Shown: in pieces, positions 1-5,143 of the stretch
How positions within the stretch are numbered: the stretch's first letter is position 1
Layout of the letters: each line of letters begins with the position of its first letter
Assembly: GCA_937991555.1 (NCBI GenBank)
Contig: CALKHU010000212.1
Location: 1-8,215 of the forward strand
Length of the DNA stretch: 8,215 nucleotides
Direction of reading: 5' to 3'
DNA from: an uncultured Caulobacter sp.
Lineage (GTDB): Bacteria > Pseudomonadota > Alphaproteobacteria > Caulobacterales > Caulobacteraceae
The notes under the pieces: model-generated
The model's input: only the letters and a program-made list of their open reading frames with translations
Databases searched by the model: none
Told to the model about the DNA's origin: nothing
Made by a program: the position numbers and the translations under genes

Positions 1-10
1 CGGAAGCCAT
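1..10 (-). CDS. 5' end of a divergent gene (only first three codons in window)
   Basis: Reading the minus strand, an ATG lies at complement 8-10, followed by GCT and TCC (Met-Ala-Ser) before the sequence runs out. A perfect GGAGG Shine-Dalgarno lies at complement 17-21, six bases before the ATG, which is stronger than most ribosome binding sites in this window. The inference is that a minus-strand gene starts here and continues beyond the left edge, divergent from the Rrf2 regulator at 178. Its product cannot be told. Divergently placed neighbours of Rrf2 regulators are often their targets, so it is a natural candidate for control by that regulator. The call rests only on the start signal. 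Confidence 0.5.
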
Positions 11-27
11 CGATTTCCTCCGGGATT

Positions 28-49
28 TGCGGCGGAGCCTTCCGCCGCA
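28..49. promoter_or_regulatory. Perfect inverted repeat in the divergent control region (candidate operator)
   Basis: TGCGGCGGA at 28-36 is repeated exactly as its reverse complement TCCGCCGCA at 41-49, with GCCT between the arms. It sits just upstream of the GGAGG site of the minus-strand gene start and within the gap before the Rrf2 regulator. It could be an operator for that dimeric regulator, or a hairpin in the leader of the minus-strand transcript. No T-tract follows on either strand, so a terminator is less likely. The operator role is inferred from position and symmetry. Confidence 0.4.
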
Positions 50-177
50 TTGTCCCCAAGCGAGTGCGGCGGGCGCGATACACCCAATCCGCGGCCGGTT
101 CAATCGCACCGTCGCGTAACGCCCGTCGGCGAAAGCGGTGGCGCGGAGCGGGGCGCGTTCCTACCTTTCCCTTTCCG

Positions 178-606
178 ATGTCCGACAGCCAGAAGTTTCC
201 CGTCGCGGCCCACGCCCTGGCCTATCTCGCCCACAAGGGCGCGATGACGCCCGACCGCGCGGTGTCGAGCGCCGAACTGGCGGCCTCGATGCCGACCAAC
301 CCGGTGGTCGTGCGCCGGGTGACGGCGATGCTGGCCAAGGCCGGCCTGATCGACACCCGCGCCGGGGCGGGGGGCGGCGCCTGGCTCAGGGTGTCGCCCG
401 GATCGATCGGCCTCGACCAGGTCCTGCGGGCGGTCGGCGGCTGCACCCATCTCGGCGTGGCCCCGCCGGGCGTCACCGGCTGCCCGGTCGGGGCGCGCCT
501 GCCGCTGGCGATCAGCGCCGCCATCGCCGCGGCAGACGAGGCCGCCGCCGAGCGCCTGGCCGGCGTCACGGTCGCCGACCTGCTGGACGCCGTCCCGCCT
601 CCGTGA
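178..606 (+). CDS. Rrf2-family winged-helix transcriptional regulator
   Basis: This 142-residue protein has the Rrf2 layout: an N-terminal helix (SQKFPVAAHALAYLAH), a helix-turn-helix at about 30-58 (SSAELAASMPTNPVVVRRV, then LAKAGLI), a glycine-rich wing (GAGGGAWL, 63-70) and a C-terminal helix. Two cysteines, C89 and C102, lie in the loop where IscR carries its three iron-sulfur cysteines. The second is in CPVG, as in YwnA-like members, so an IscR-type cluster is unlikely and a thiol or other redox signal is possible. The ATG at 178 was chosen because the family domain begins right there. The open frame extends back to a GTG at 64, but that adds 38 arginine-rich residues with no family match. 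No Shine-Dalgarno precedes the ATG (a pyrimidine-rich tract does), so translation may be leaderless or weak. It probably controls itself and the divergent gene at the left edge. Confidence 0.88.
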   Translation: MSDSQKFPVAAHALAYLAHKGAMTPDRAVSSAELAASMPTNPVVVRRVTAMLAKAGLIDTRAGAGGGAWLRVSPGSIGLDQVLRAVGGCTHLGVAPPGVTGCPVGARLPLAISAAIAAADEAAAERLAGVTVADLLDAVPPP

Positions 607-631
607 CGGAGGCTCTCGCTTGAACCGGCGC

Positions 632-662
632 GGCCGGCGGGCCAATCTCCCGGCCTGATTTT
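632..662 (+). terminator. Possible weak terminator after the Rrf2 gene
   Basis: GGCCGG at 632-637 pairs with CCGGCC at 650-655 across a 12-base loop, and is followed by TGATTTT (656-662). It lies 25 bases after the regulator's stop and before the dehydrogenase ribosome binding site (GAGAGG, 676-681). The loop is long and the T-run short, so this is tentative. If real, it separates the transcription of the two genes. Confidence 0.3.
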
Positions 663-690
663 CCGCCAGACCCATGAGAGGTCCGTCCGC

Positions 691-1491
691 ATGGCCCGCC
701 GCCTCGCGCTGGTGACCGGCGCTTCCGCCGGCATCGGCGCCGCCTTCGCCCGCATCTACGCCAGCCATGGCTACGACGTCGCCCTGACGGCCCGCCGCGC
801 CGACCGGCTCGAGGCGCTGGCCGGCGAGATCCGGCTGCGGTTCGGGGTGGAGGCGCTGACCGTGCCGGCGGACCTGGCCGAGCCCGCCGCGCCGGACGCC
901 ATCCTCGAGGCGCTCGGCGGCCACGGCCGGGTGGTCGACGCCCTGGTCAACAACGCCGGCTACGGCCTGCCGGGCGTCTATGCGGAGACCAGCTGGCCGG
1001 CGCAGAAGGACATGCTGCAGGCGATGCTGATCGCGCCCTGCGAACTGGTCCACAAGACCCTGCCGGGCATGATCGAGCGCAGGTTCGGCCGCATCGTCAA
1101 CGTCGCCTCGCTGGCCGGCCTGGTGCCGGGTTCGGCCGGGCACACCCAGTACGCGGCGACCAAGAGCTATCTGGTGAAGTTCTCCCAGAGCCTGCACCTC
1201 GAGAACCTGGCCACCGGGGTGCATGTCAGCGCCCTGTGCCCGGGGTTCACCTGGTCGGAGTTCCATGACGTCAACGGCACGCGGCAGCTCGCCAGCCAGT
1301 CGACGCCGGACTGGCTGTGGCTCGGGGCGGACGAGGTGGCGGCGGCCGGCTACGAGGCCGCGGAGGCCAACCGGCCGGTCTGCGTCACGGGCGTGCCGAA
1401 CAAGGCGATCGCCGCGCTCGCCAAGGTCCTGCCCGACGACTGGGCCCTCGCCCTGATGGCCAGCCAGGGTTCCCGTTTCCGGAAGGTCTGA
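691..1491 (+). CDS. Classical short-chain dehydrogenase/reductase (SDR family, DltE-like)
   Basis: A 266-residue cytosolic NAD(P)-dependent oxidoreductase. The Rossmann fold starts at the N-terminus with the cofactor motif TGASAGIG (9-16). An Arg-Arg pair after the second strand (TARR, 33-36) suggests preference for NADP(H). NNAG is at 87-90. The catalytic set is S140 (in VNVASLAG), Y154 and K158 (YAATK), followed by the CPGFTWSEF segment (183-191), which corresponds to the usual PG-x-T-x-T-x-F and contacts the nicotinamide. Length is normal for a classical SDR. GAGAGG at 676-681, nine bases upstream, supports the ATG. The substrate cannot be told from sequence; relatives in the COG0300 group are mostly of unknown specificity. 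The gene follows the Rrf2 regulator in the same direction after 84 bp, so a regulatory link is possible but unproven. Its stop is one base from the stop of the convergent marC-like gene. Confidence 0.93.
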   Translation: MARRLALVTGASAGIGAAFARIYASHGYDVALTARRADRLEALAGEIRLRFGVEALTVPADLAEPAAPDAILEALGGHGRVVDALVNNAGYGLPGVYAETSWPAQKDMLQAMLIAPCELVHKTLPGMIERRFGRIVNVASLAGLVPGSAGHTQYAATKSYLVKFSQSLHLENLATGVHVSALCPGFTWSEFHDVNGTRQLASQSTPDWLWLGADEVAAAGYEAAEANRPVCVTGVPNKAIAALAKVLPDDWALALMASQGSRFRKV

Positions 1492-1492
1492 C

Positions 1493-2191
1493 CTACTTCT
1501 CCGCGGCGTAGGGCGCGATGACGTCCTTCTTGATGATGCCGCCGCGCGCGACGTCGGAGATGCCGACGATCACGAACTGCACCGCCATCGCGCACAGGAT
1601 CAGGCCCAGCACCCGCACGATGATCGTCAGGCCGATGCGGCCGAGCAGCTTGCTGATGACCGGCGTCAGCCAGAAGCAGAGCATCGTCACGGCGCTGACC
1701 GCGGCGATGACGCCGACGCCGGCGGCCATGCCCTGCAGGCCGAACCGCTTGGCCTCGCTGGCGAAGATGACGACGCTGGAGATCGCGCCGGGCCCGATCA
1801 GCAGCGGCATGGCGAACGGCACCACCAGGCGCTCGAACCGCCGGCGGGCGTAGGCGCGGGGACCTTCGCTCTCCGCCCCCTCGGCGGCGTCGGAGAACAT
1901 GGCGGTGAAGTCGTCGCGCGCCATCTCCAGCCCCATCAGGAACAGGATCACGCCGCCGGCGATGCGGAAGGCCGGCAGCGAGATGCCGAAGAACTCCAGC
2001 AGCGCCAGGCCGCTGAAGAAGAAGAAGGTCATGAACACGAAGGCGAAGAGCGAGATGTAGACCGCCACCCAGCGGCGGCCGGCCGCCAGCGCGCCCGCGG
2101 TCGCGGCGGCGAACACCGGCACGTTGCCGATCGGGTCCAGCAGCGCGAAGAGGGCCACGAAGAAGTTGACGGCGTATTCGGTCAGGCTCAT
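1493..2191 (-). CDS. MarC-family (UPF0056) inner-membrane protein
   Basis: A 232-residue polytopic membrane protein with about six hydrophobic segments and the hallmarks of the MarC/YhgN family. These are FALLDPIGNVPVF at 15-27, the SLPAFRIAGGVILFLMGLEM segment at 71-90, VPFAMPLLIGPGAIS at 124-138 and the final helix region GLTIIVRVLGLILCAMAVQF from 187. A charged, Glu-rich cytoplasmic or periplasmic loop lies at about 91-122. The family's function is not settled: the old link of E. coli MarC to multiple antibiotic resistance was withdrawn, and a small-molecule transport role is only suggested. No good Shine-Dalgarno precedes the ATG at complement 2189-2191. The gene diverges from pyrF across 57 bp and converges on the dehydrogenase with one base between stops. 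The symbol is withheld because marC itself is a specific enterobacterial paralogue. Confidence 0.93.
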   Translation of the reverse strand: MSLTEYAVNFFVALFALLDPIGNVPVFAAATAGALAAGRRWVAVYISLFAFVFMTFFFFSGLALLEFFGISLPAFRIAGGVILFLMGLEMARDDFTAMFSDAAEGAESEGPRAYARRRFERLVVPFAMPLLIGPGAISSVVIFASEAKRFGLQGMAAGVGVIAAVSAVTMLCFWLTPVISKLLGRIGLTIIVRVLGLILCAMAVQFVIVGISDVARGGIIKKDVIAPYAAEK

Positions 2192-2248
2192 GGAGCGGTC
2201 TTAGCCCAATTCGCCGCCGTTCGCGCCATCCGCGCGCAAGGAGCCTCG

Positions 2249-2956
2249 ATGCCCGTCGCCGACCCGCGCCTGATCGTCGCCCTCGACCTGCCCAGCCGCG
2301 CCGACGCCGAAGCCATGGTCGAGGCGCTCGGCGACAGCGTGTCGTTCTACAAGATCGGCCTTCAGCTGCTGGCCGTCGGCGGCATGGACATGGCCCGCGA
2401 CCTCAAGCAGCGCGGCCGCAGCGTGTTCATGGACTGGAAGCTGCACGACATCGGCGCGACGGTGGAGAAGGCCACGGCCGCCATCGTCGGCACGGGAGCC
2501 TGCGACCTGCTCACCGTCCACGCCCAGCCGCAGGTGCTGCGCGCCGCCGTGAAGGGCCGGGCGAACGAGCGCTCGGCGAAGATCCTCGGCGTCACCGTGC
2601 TGACCAGCCTGAACGGCCAGGACCTGGCCGAAATCGGCTACGGCATGGGCGTCGAGCAGCTGGTCGAGCGCCGCATCCGCCAGGTCGTCGACGCCGGCGC
2701 AGACGGCGTGGTGGCCAGTCCGCACGAGGCCGCGCTGGCGCGGCGCATCGGCGGTCCGGATTTCCTCGTCGTCACCCCCGGGGTGCGGCCCGCCTGGGCC
2801 GGCAAGGATGACCAGGCCCGGGCCGCGACGCCGGCCGAGGCGCTGGCCGCCGGCGCCAGCCACCTGGTCGTCGGCCGGCCGGTCACCGCCGCCCCGGACC
2901 CGCGGGCCGCGGCGCTGAAGGTCGTCGAAGAGATGCGGGGTCCGGTCGCGGCCTAG
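2249..2956 (+). CDS. pyrF: Orotidine 5'-phosphate decarboxylase
   Basis: PyrF catalyses the last step of UMP synthesis, decarboxylating OMP. The 235-residue TIM barrel shows D13 in strand 1 (IVALDLP), K35 (FYKIGLQLL) and the catalytic Asp-Lys-Asp array D62/K64/D67 in MDWKLHDIGATV. It also has the phosphate-binding elements VTPGVRP (175-181) and VVGRPVT (207-213, with R210). Length fits the short bacterial class. The catalytic segment departs from the common DLKxHDIPNTV form by having Trp between D62 and K64 and GAT where PNT is usual, while the charged residues are intact. AAGGAG at 2238-2243, five bases ahead, fixes the ATG. It diverges from the marC-like gene. Its TAG stop lies in a CTAG shared with the stop of the convergent secreted-protein gene. 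Confidence 0.97.
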   Translation: MPVADPRLIVALDLPSRADAEAMVEALGDSVSFYKIGLQLLAVGGMDMARDLKQRGRSVFMDWKLHDIGATVEKATAAIVGTGACDLLTVHAQPQVLRAAVKGRANERSAKILGVTVLTSLNGQDLAEIGYGMGVEQLVERRIRQVVDAGADGVVASPHEAALARRIGGPDFLVVTPGVRPAWAGKDDQARAATPAEALAAGASHLVVGRPVTAAPDPRAAALKVVEEMRGPVAA

Positions 2957-3828
2957 TGGCAGCCGCCGCAGCCGCCCTTCTTCTTGCCGCCGTGGTGCGG
3001 CGGCTTGTGCGGACGGTAGCCGCCCCGCCCGCCGACGCTGACCCGCACGCTCGACGAGGCGCTGGCGTAGGCGACCGCACCGGCGCCGGCGTAGGCATAG
3101 GCGCCGCCCCCGCCGCCGCCGCCCGGGATGTACTCGGGACCGACGCCGCCGCCGCCCCAGAAGAAGCTGTCCTTCAGCACCACCTCGCCGCAGCCGTAGG
3201 GGACGTTCGGCGGCCGCCGCGGATCGCAGCCGGACGGCGGCGGCGGCGGGACGCAACAGGGCGCGGGGGCGGGATGGTAGCCGGTCCCGGAGTAGCCGCC
3301 CGCGGAATAGCCGCCCTGGGCGCAGCAGGGGACGGTCTCGATATAGCGGGCGATCGGCTGGCCCCAGCCGTAGCCCGGGTGCGGCGCCGGGGCGCCGCGG
3401 CCGCAGCAGGTCTCCTCGACCACGACGACCCCGCCGGCCGGATAGCCGTAGCCGCCGCAGGCCGGAGGCGGGCCGCCGCAGGGCGCGGGAACGGGCCAGG
3501 GCTGCGGCTGGGGCTGGGGCGCGCCGCCGCAGCACGATGACGGCGCGACGGCGGCATAGCCGCCCTGCGTGTAACCGCCCTGGGCATAGCCCTCCTGGAC
3601 GTACCCCGCCTGGCCGTAGCCCTGCTGGGCGTAGTAGCGGCCGTCGGACCCCATCGTCACCGGGATGCCGCCTTCGGGGTAGCCGGGCAGGTATTCCTGC
3701 GGATTGTCGACCTTCACATAGCCGGGCGGGACCGCGTAGGGCTGCGGATAGCCGGTCTGGGCCGCCGCGGCGCGCGCCAGCACGAACAGGCTCAGCACCG
3801 CCAGGGCGACGCGTCCGATCCACTTCAT
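2953..3828 (-). CDS. Secreted Gly/Tyr/Pro-rich, cysteine-pair low-complexity protein, function unknown
   Basis: I do not recognise this 291-residue protein. It begins with a clear Sec signal peptide: MKWIGR, then a hydrophobic core, then a probable AAA cleavage site near residue 23. The mature part is low complexity. Four GY-x-Q-x pentads lie at 70-89 and related GGY repeats at 171-184. There is a PQ/PAP-rich stretch at 103-123, a polyproline run at 194-198, polyglycine at 225-242 and an Ala/Tyr/Ser segment at 243-260. The basic tail carries KKK (282-284) and CGGC (287-290). Fourteen cysteines include four CC pairs (99-100, 141-142, 168-169, 191-192). The more ordinary segments are 150-167 and 207-224. 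The ATG is supported by GGAGG at complement 3834-3838. Codon use matches the neighbours and the frame has the signal peptide and start site expected of a real gene, so this is not a GC-rich artefact. A disulfide-linked surface or envelope protein is a guess. Confidence 0.8.
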   Translation of the reverse strand: MKWIGRVALAVLSLFVLARAAAAQTGYPQPYAVPPGYVKVDNPQEYLPGYPEGGIPVTMGSDGRYYAQQGYGQAGYVQEGYAQGGYTQGGYAAVAPSSCCGGAPQPQPQPWPVPAPCGGPPPACGGYGYPAGGVVVVEETCCGRGAPAPHPGYGWGQPIARYIETVPCCAQGGYSAGGYSGTGYHPAPAPCCVPPPPPSGCDPRRPPNVPYGCGEVVLKDSFFWGGGGVGPEYIPGGGGGGGAYAYAGAGAVAYASASSSVRVSVGGRGGYRPHKPPHHGGKKKGGCGGCH

Positions 3829-3862
3829 GACCGCCTCCGGATAGCGAGGCCGGCAGGGTGGT

Positions 3863-3901
3863 CCCGACGCGCGCGGCGCGCGAGCGCTTGCGCCCGTCGG
3901 G
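3863..3901. repeat. Inverted repeat between the secreted-protein and DUF1674 genes
   Basis: CCCGACG at 3863-3869 pairs with CGTCGGG at 3895-3901. The enclosed bases are themselves GCGC-rich and near-palindromic around AGCGCT. The element lies in the 113-bp gap downstream of the DUF1674 stop and upstream of the secreted-protein start, both on the minus strand. No T-tract follows on the minus strand, so it is not a standard intrinsic terminator. It might be a leader structure for the secreted-protein mRNA or simply a GC-rich intergenic palindrome. Confidence 0.35.
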
Positions 3902-3941
3902 CGAGGTCGGCGTGGTTAAAGTTCGCGTGCGGGGGACGCGG

Positions 3942-4151
3942 CTAGAAGTCGACCGCGATGCCCTTGCGCTCCCAGTCGCCGTATCGCGTCGGCTCGGGTC
4001 CCGCCGGACCGCCCTCCTCGGCGGGGCGGGGGCCGGCCTCGGCGGCGGCGCGCCGGGCTGCGGCCTCCTCGAGGGCGCGCCGGGCGGCGGGCGTCAGGGC
4101 CTTGTCCGGGTTGGCCCCGGGCGGAAGCGGGGGTTCGCTGTCGTCGTGCAT
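3942..4151 (-). CDS. DUF1674 / SDHAF4-like protein (succinate dehydrogenase assembly factor 4 family)
   Basis: A 69-residue soluble protein. Its last 19 residues hold the family signature, GPEPTRYGDWERKGIAVDF at 51-69. The preceding part is a short disordered, proline-rich start followed by an Ala/Arg/Glu helix (LTPAARRALEEAAARR, 19-34), as usual for bacterial members. In eukaryotes the homologous SDHAF4/Sdh8 binds the flavinylated SdhA subunit and promotes assembly of complex II; bacterial members are presumed to act similarly but are less studied. The ATG at complement 4149-4151 was chosen. A TTG two codons earlier (complement 4155-4157) would add Met-Ser. The only GGAG is 12 bases from the TTG and 18 from the ATG, so the start is uncertain. 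The gene is divergent from the AHAHLNLLG membrane-protein pair. Confidence 0.88.
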   Translation of the reverse strand: MHDDSEPPLPPGANPDKALTPAARRALEEAAARRAAAEAGPRPAEEGGPAGPEPTRYGDWERKGIAVDF

Positions 4152-4247
4152 GGACAAGATTTAACAGAACTCCGGCTTGCGAACAACGATCGTCAATGCT
4201 CTACGCGCGCTCCCAACAACAACAAGAATACCGGGAGTATTACAACT

Positions 4248-4655
4248 ATGTCACGTTGGCCAAACGCCTTCTTCATGATGGCCGCTTTCTACATCATCAT
4301 CGGGACCTGCTGGGGTCTCTACATGAGCGTTACTCACGACTTCGCCACCTCTCCGGCCCACGCCCACCTGAACCTGCTGGGCTTCGTCAGCCTGTCCATC
4401 ATGGGCGCCTTCTACGCCACCCTCGGCAAGGGCACGCCGACCTGGCTGGTCAAGACCAACTTCTTCCTCAACAGCATCGGGGTGGCGATCATGATCACCG
4501 GTCTGGGGCTGCTGTTCACCCAGACCGTCCCGCCCGAGAAGCTGGCGCCGCTGATGATGATCTCCGAGCCGATGATCATCCTCGGCTTCCTGTCCTTCTT
4601 CGCCGCCGCGGTGATGAGCTTCCGCCGCGGACCGGGTAGCTCAACCGCCGCTTGA
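4248..4655 (+). CDS. Small four-helix membrane protein, heme-copper oxidase subunit I-like (paralogue 1)
   Basis: A 135-residue membrane protein with four hydrophobic helices at about 7-26, 37-58, 70-92 and 107-124. Its central motif is SPAHAHLNLLGFVSLSIMG (35-53), with histidines H38 and H40 at the entrance of helix 2, preceded by CWGLYM in helix 1. Similar short proteins are often annotated as cytochrome-c oxidase, because the motif resembles the start of helix II of heme-copper oxidase subunit I, where a low-spin heme ligand sits. At four helices it is far too short to be a catalytic subunit and lacks the copper-site histidines, so heme binding or an assembly role is inference. GGGAG at 4233-4237 precedes the ATG by ten bases. 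The open frame extends upstream to 3858, but that part overlaps the DUF1674 gene antisense and is rejected. The next gene is a clear tandem paralogue. Confidence 0.85.
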   Translation: MSRWPNAFFMMAAFYIIIGTCWGLYMSVTHDFATSPAHAHLNLLGFVSLSIMGAFYATLGKGTPTWLVKTNFFLNSIGVAIMITGLGLLFTQTVPPEKLAPLMMISEPMIILGFLSFFAAAVMSFRRGPGSSTAA

Positions 4656-4680
4656 TCGGTTCGCCGAACCCTGTTCTCGT

Positions 4681-4702
4681 CTCCCCGCCCGCCGCGGGGA
4701 GG
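4681..4702. repeat. Strong hairpin between the tandem membrane-protein genes
   Basis: CTCCCCGC (4681-4688) and GCGGGGAG (4694-4701) form an 8-bp GC-rich stem with a 5-base loop. It is followed by GCGGG rather than a T-run. A smaller hairpin, GGTTC-GCC-GAACC, lies just upstream at 4658-4670. The pair fills the 71-bp gap and ends shortly before the ribosome binding site of the second gene (GGGGGA, 4714-4719). It may stabilise the upstream mRNA 3' end or modulate expression of the second gene. It also resembles the hairpin heads of the REP-like units at 6436-6563. Confidence 0.5.
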
Positions 4703-4726
4703 CGGGTTCAGACGGGGGACTTCGCG

Positions 4727-5104
4727 ATGACTCGCGTTTCCAAGGCCTTCTTCCTGGCCGCGGCCTTGTGCGGCCTCGCCGGCATGGCGTGGGGAACCCA
4801 CATGGGCATGTCGGGCAACCACCAGCTCGCGCCGGCCCACGCGCACCTGAACCTGCTCGGATGGGTGACGCTGAGCATCATGGGCGGCTTCTACGCCCTG
4901 ACCGGGCGGCAGGGCTGGCTTCCATGGGCCAATCTGGCGCTGTCGGCGCTCGGCGCCGTGCTGATGGGCGTGCTGCTGCCGCAGGTGCTGACCGGCAAGC
5001 TGCCCGGCCAGGTGATGTCGGCGGCCGAGATCCCGGCGATCCTCGGGATGCTGCTGTTCATCGCCGCCATCCTGACCAGCGCCCGGAAGCCCGCGACAGC
5101 CTGA
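4727..5104 (+). CDS. Small four-helix membrane protein, heme-copper oxidase subunit I-like (paralogue 2)
   Basis: A 125-residue protein with the same plan as the preceding gene: four helices at about 7-26, 39-58, 64-86 and 99-117, with APAHAHLNLLGWVTLSIMGGFY at 35-56. H38 and H40 are at exactly the same residue numbers as in paralogue 1. Also shared are the start M-[ST]-R-x2-[NK]-AFF, the WG-x2-M of helix 1, a Trp before helix 3, a Glu at the start of helix 4 (E101 here, E107 there) followed by an ILG, and S-x-R near the end. The two genes are therefore a tandem duplication that has diverged widely outside the core. The ATG is supported by GGGGGA seven bases upstream; a TTG at 4652 overlapping the previous stop is less likely. 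It probably forms a hetero-oligomer with its partner. The rsmB start follows 39 bp later, so it may share a transcript with rsmB. Confidence 0.85.
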   Translation: MTRVSKAFFLAAALCGLAGMAWGTHMGMSGNHQLAPAHAHLNLLGWVTLSIMGGFYALTGRQGWLPWANLALSALGAVLMGVLLPQVLTGKLPGQVMSAAEIPAILGMLLFIAAILTSARKPATA

Positions 5105-5143
5105 CGGCTTTGCGCTCCGGCCGGAACAGGCTACGGGGCCCGC

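Noticed and set aside
3..119. Plus-strand open frame from the left edge ending in TAA at 117-119, as the tail of an upstream gene
   Set aside because: Only 38 codons without motif. The competing minus-strand start with GGAGG at 17-21 is a more specific signal, and both are unlikely to be real.
100..1266. 388-codon minus-strand frame opposite the Rrf2 and dehydrogenase genes
   Set aside because: It is antisense to two genes with clear family motifs, and its own translation has no recognisable domain.
2201..3823. 540-codon minus-strand frame across pyrF and the secreted-protein gene
   Set aside because: Its first half is an out-of-frame shadow of the secreted-protein gene and its second half is antisense to pyrF; the translation is low-complexity Arg/Gly with no family signature.
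4177..4205. Possible -35/-10 pair (TTGCGA, 17 bases, TCTACG) before the first membrane-protein gene
   Set aside because: The -10 match is poor and alphaproteobacterial promoters are hard to call by eye; not strong enough to list as a feature.
3858..4247. N-terminal extension of the first AHAHLNLLG protein (130 residues)
   Set aside because: The extension overlaps the DUF1674 gene antisense and is GC-biased junk; the paralogue starts at the equivalent of the internal ATG at 4248, which has its own ribosome binding site.
4152..4247. FNR/FixK box (TTGAT-N4-ATCAA) expected for respiratory genes
   Set aside because: Searched by eye around the divergent promoter region; no site with both half-sites at the right spacing was found.
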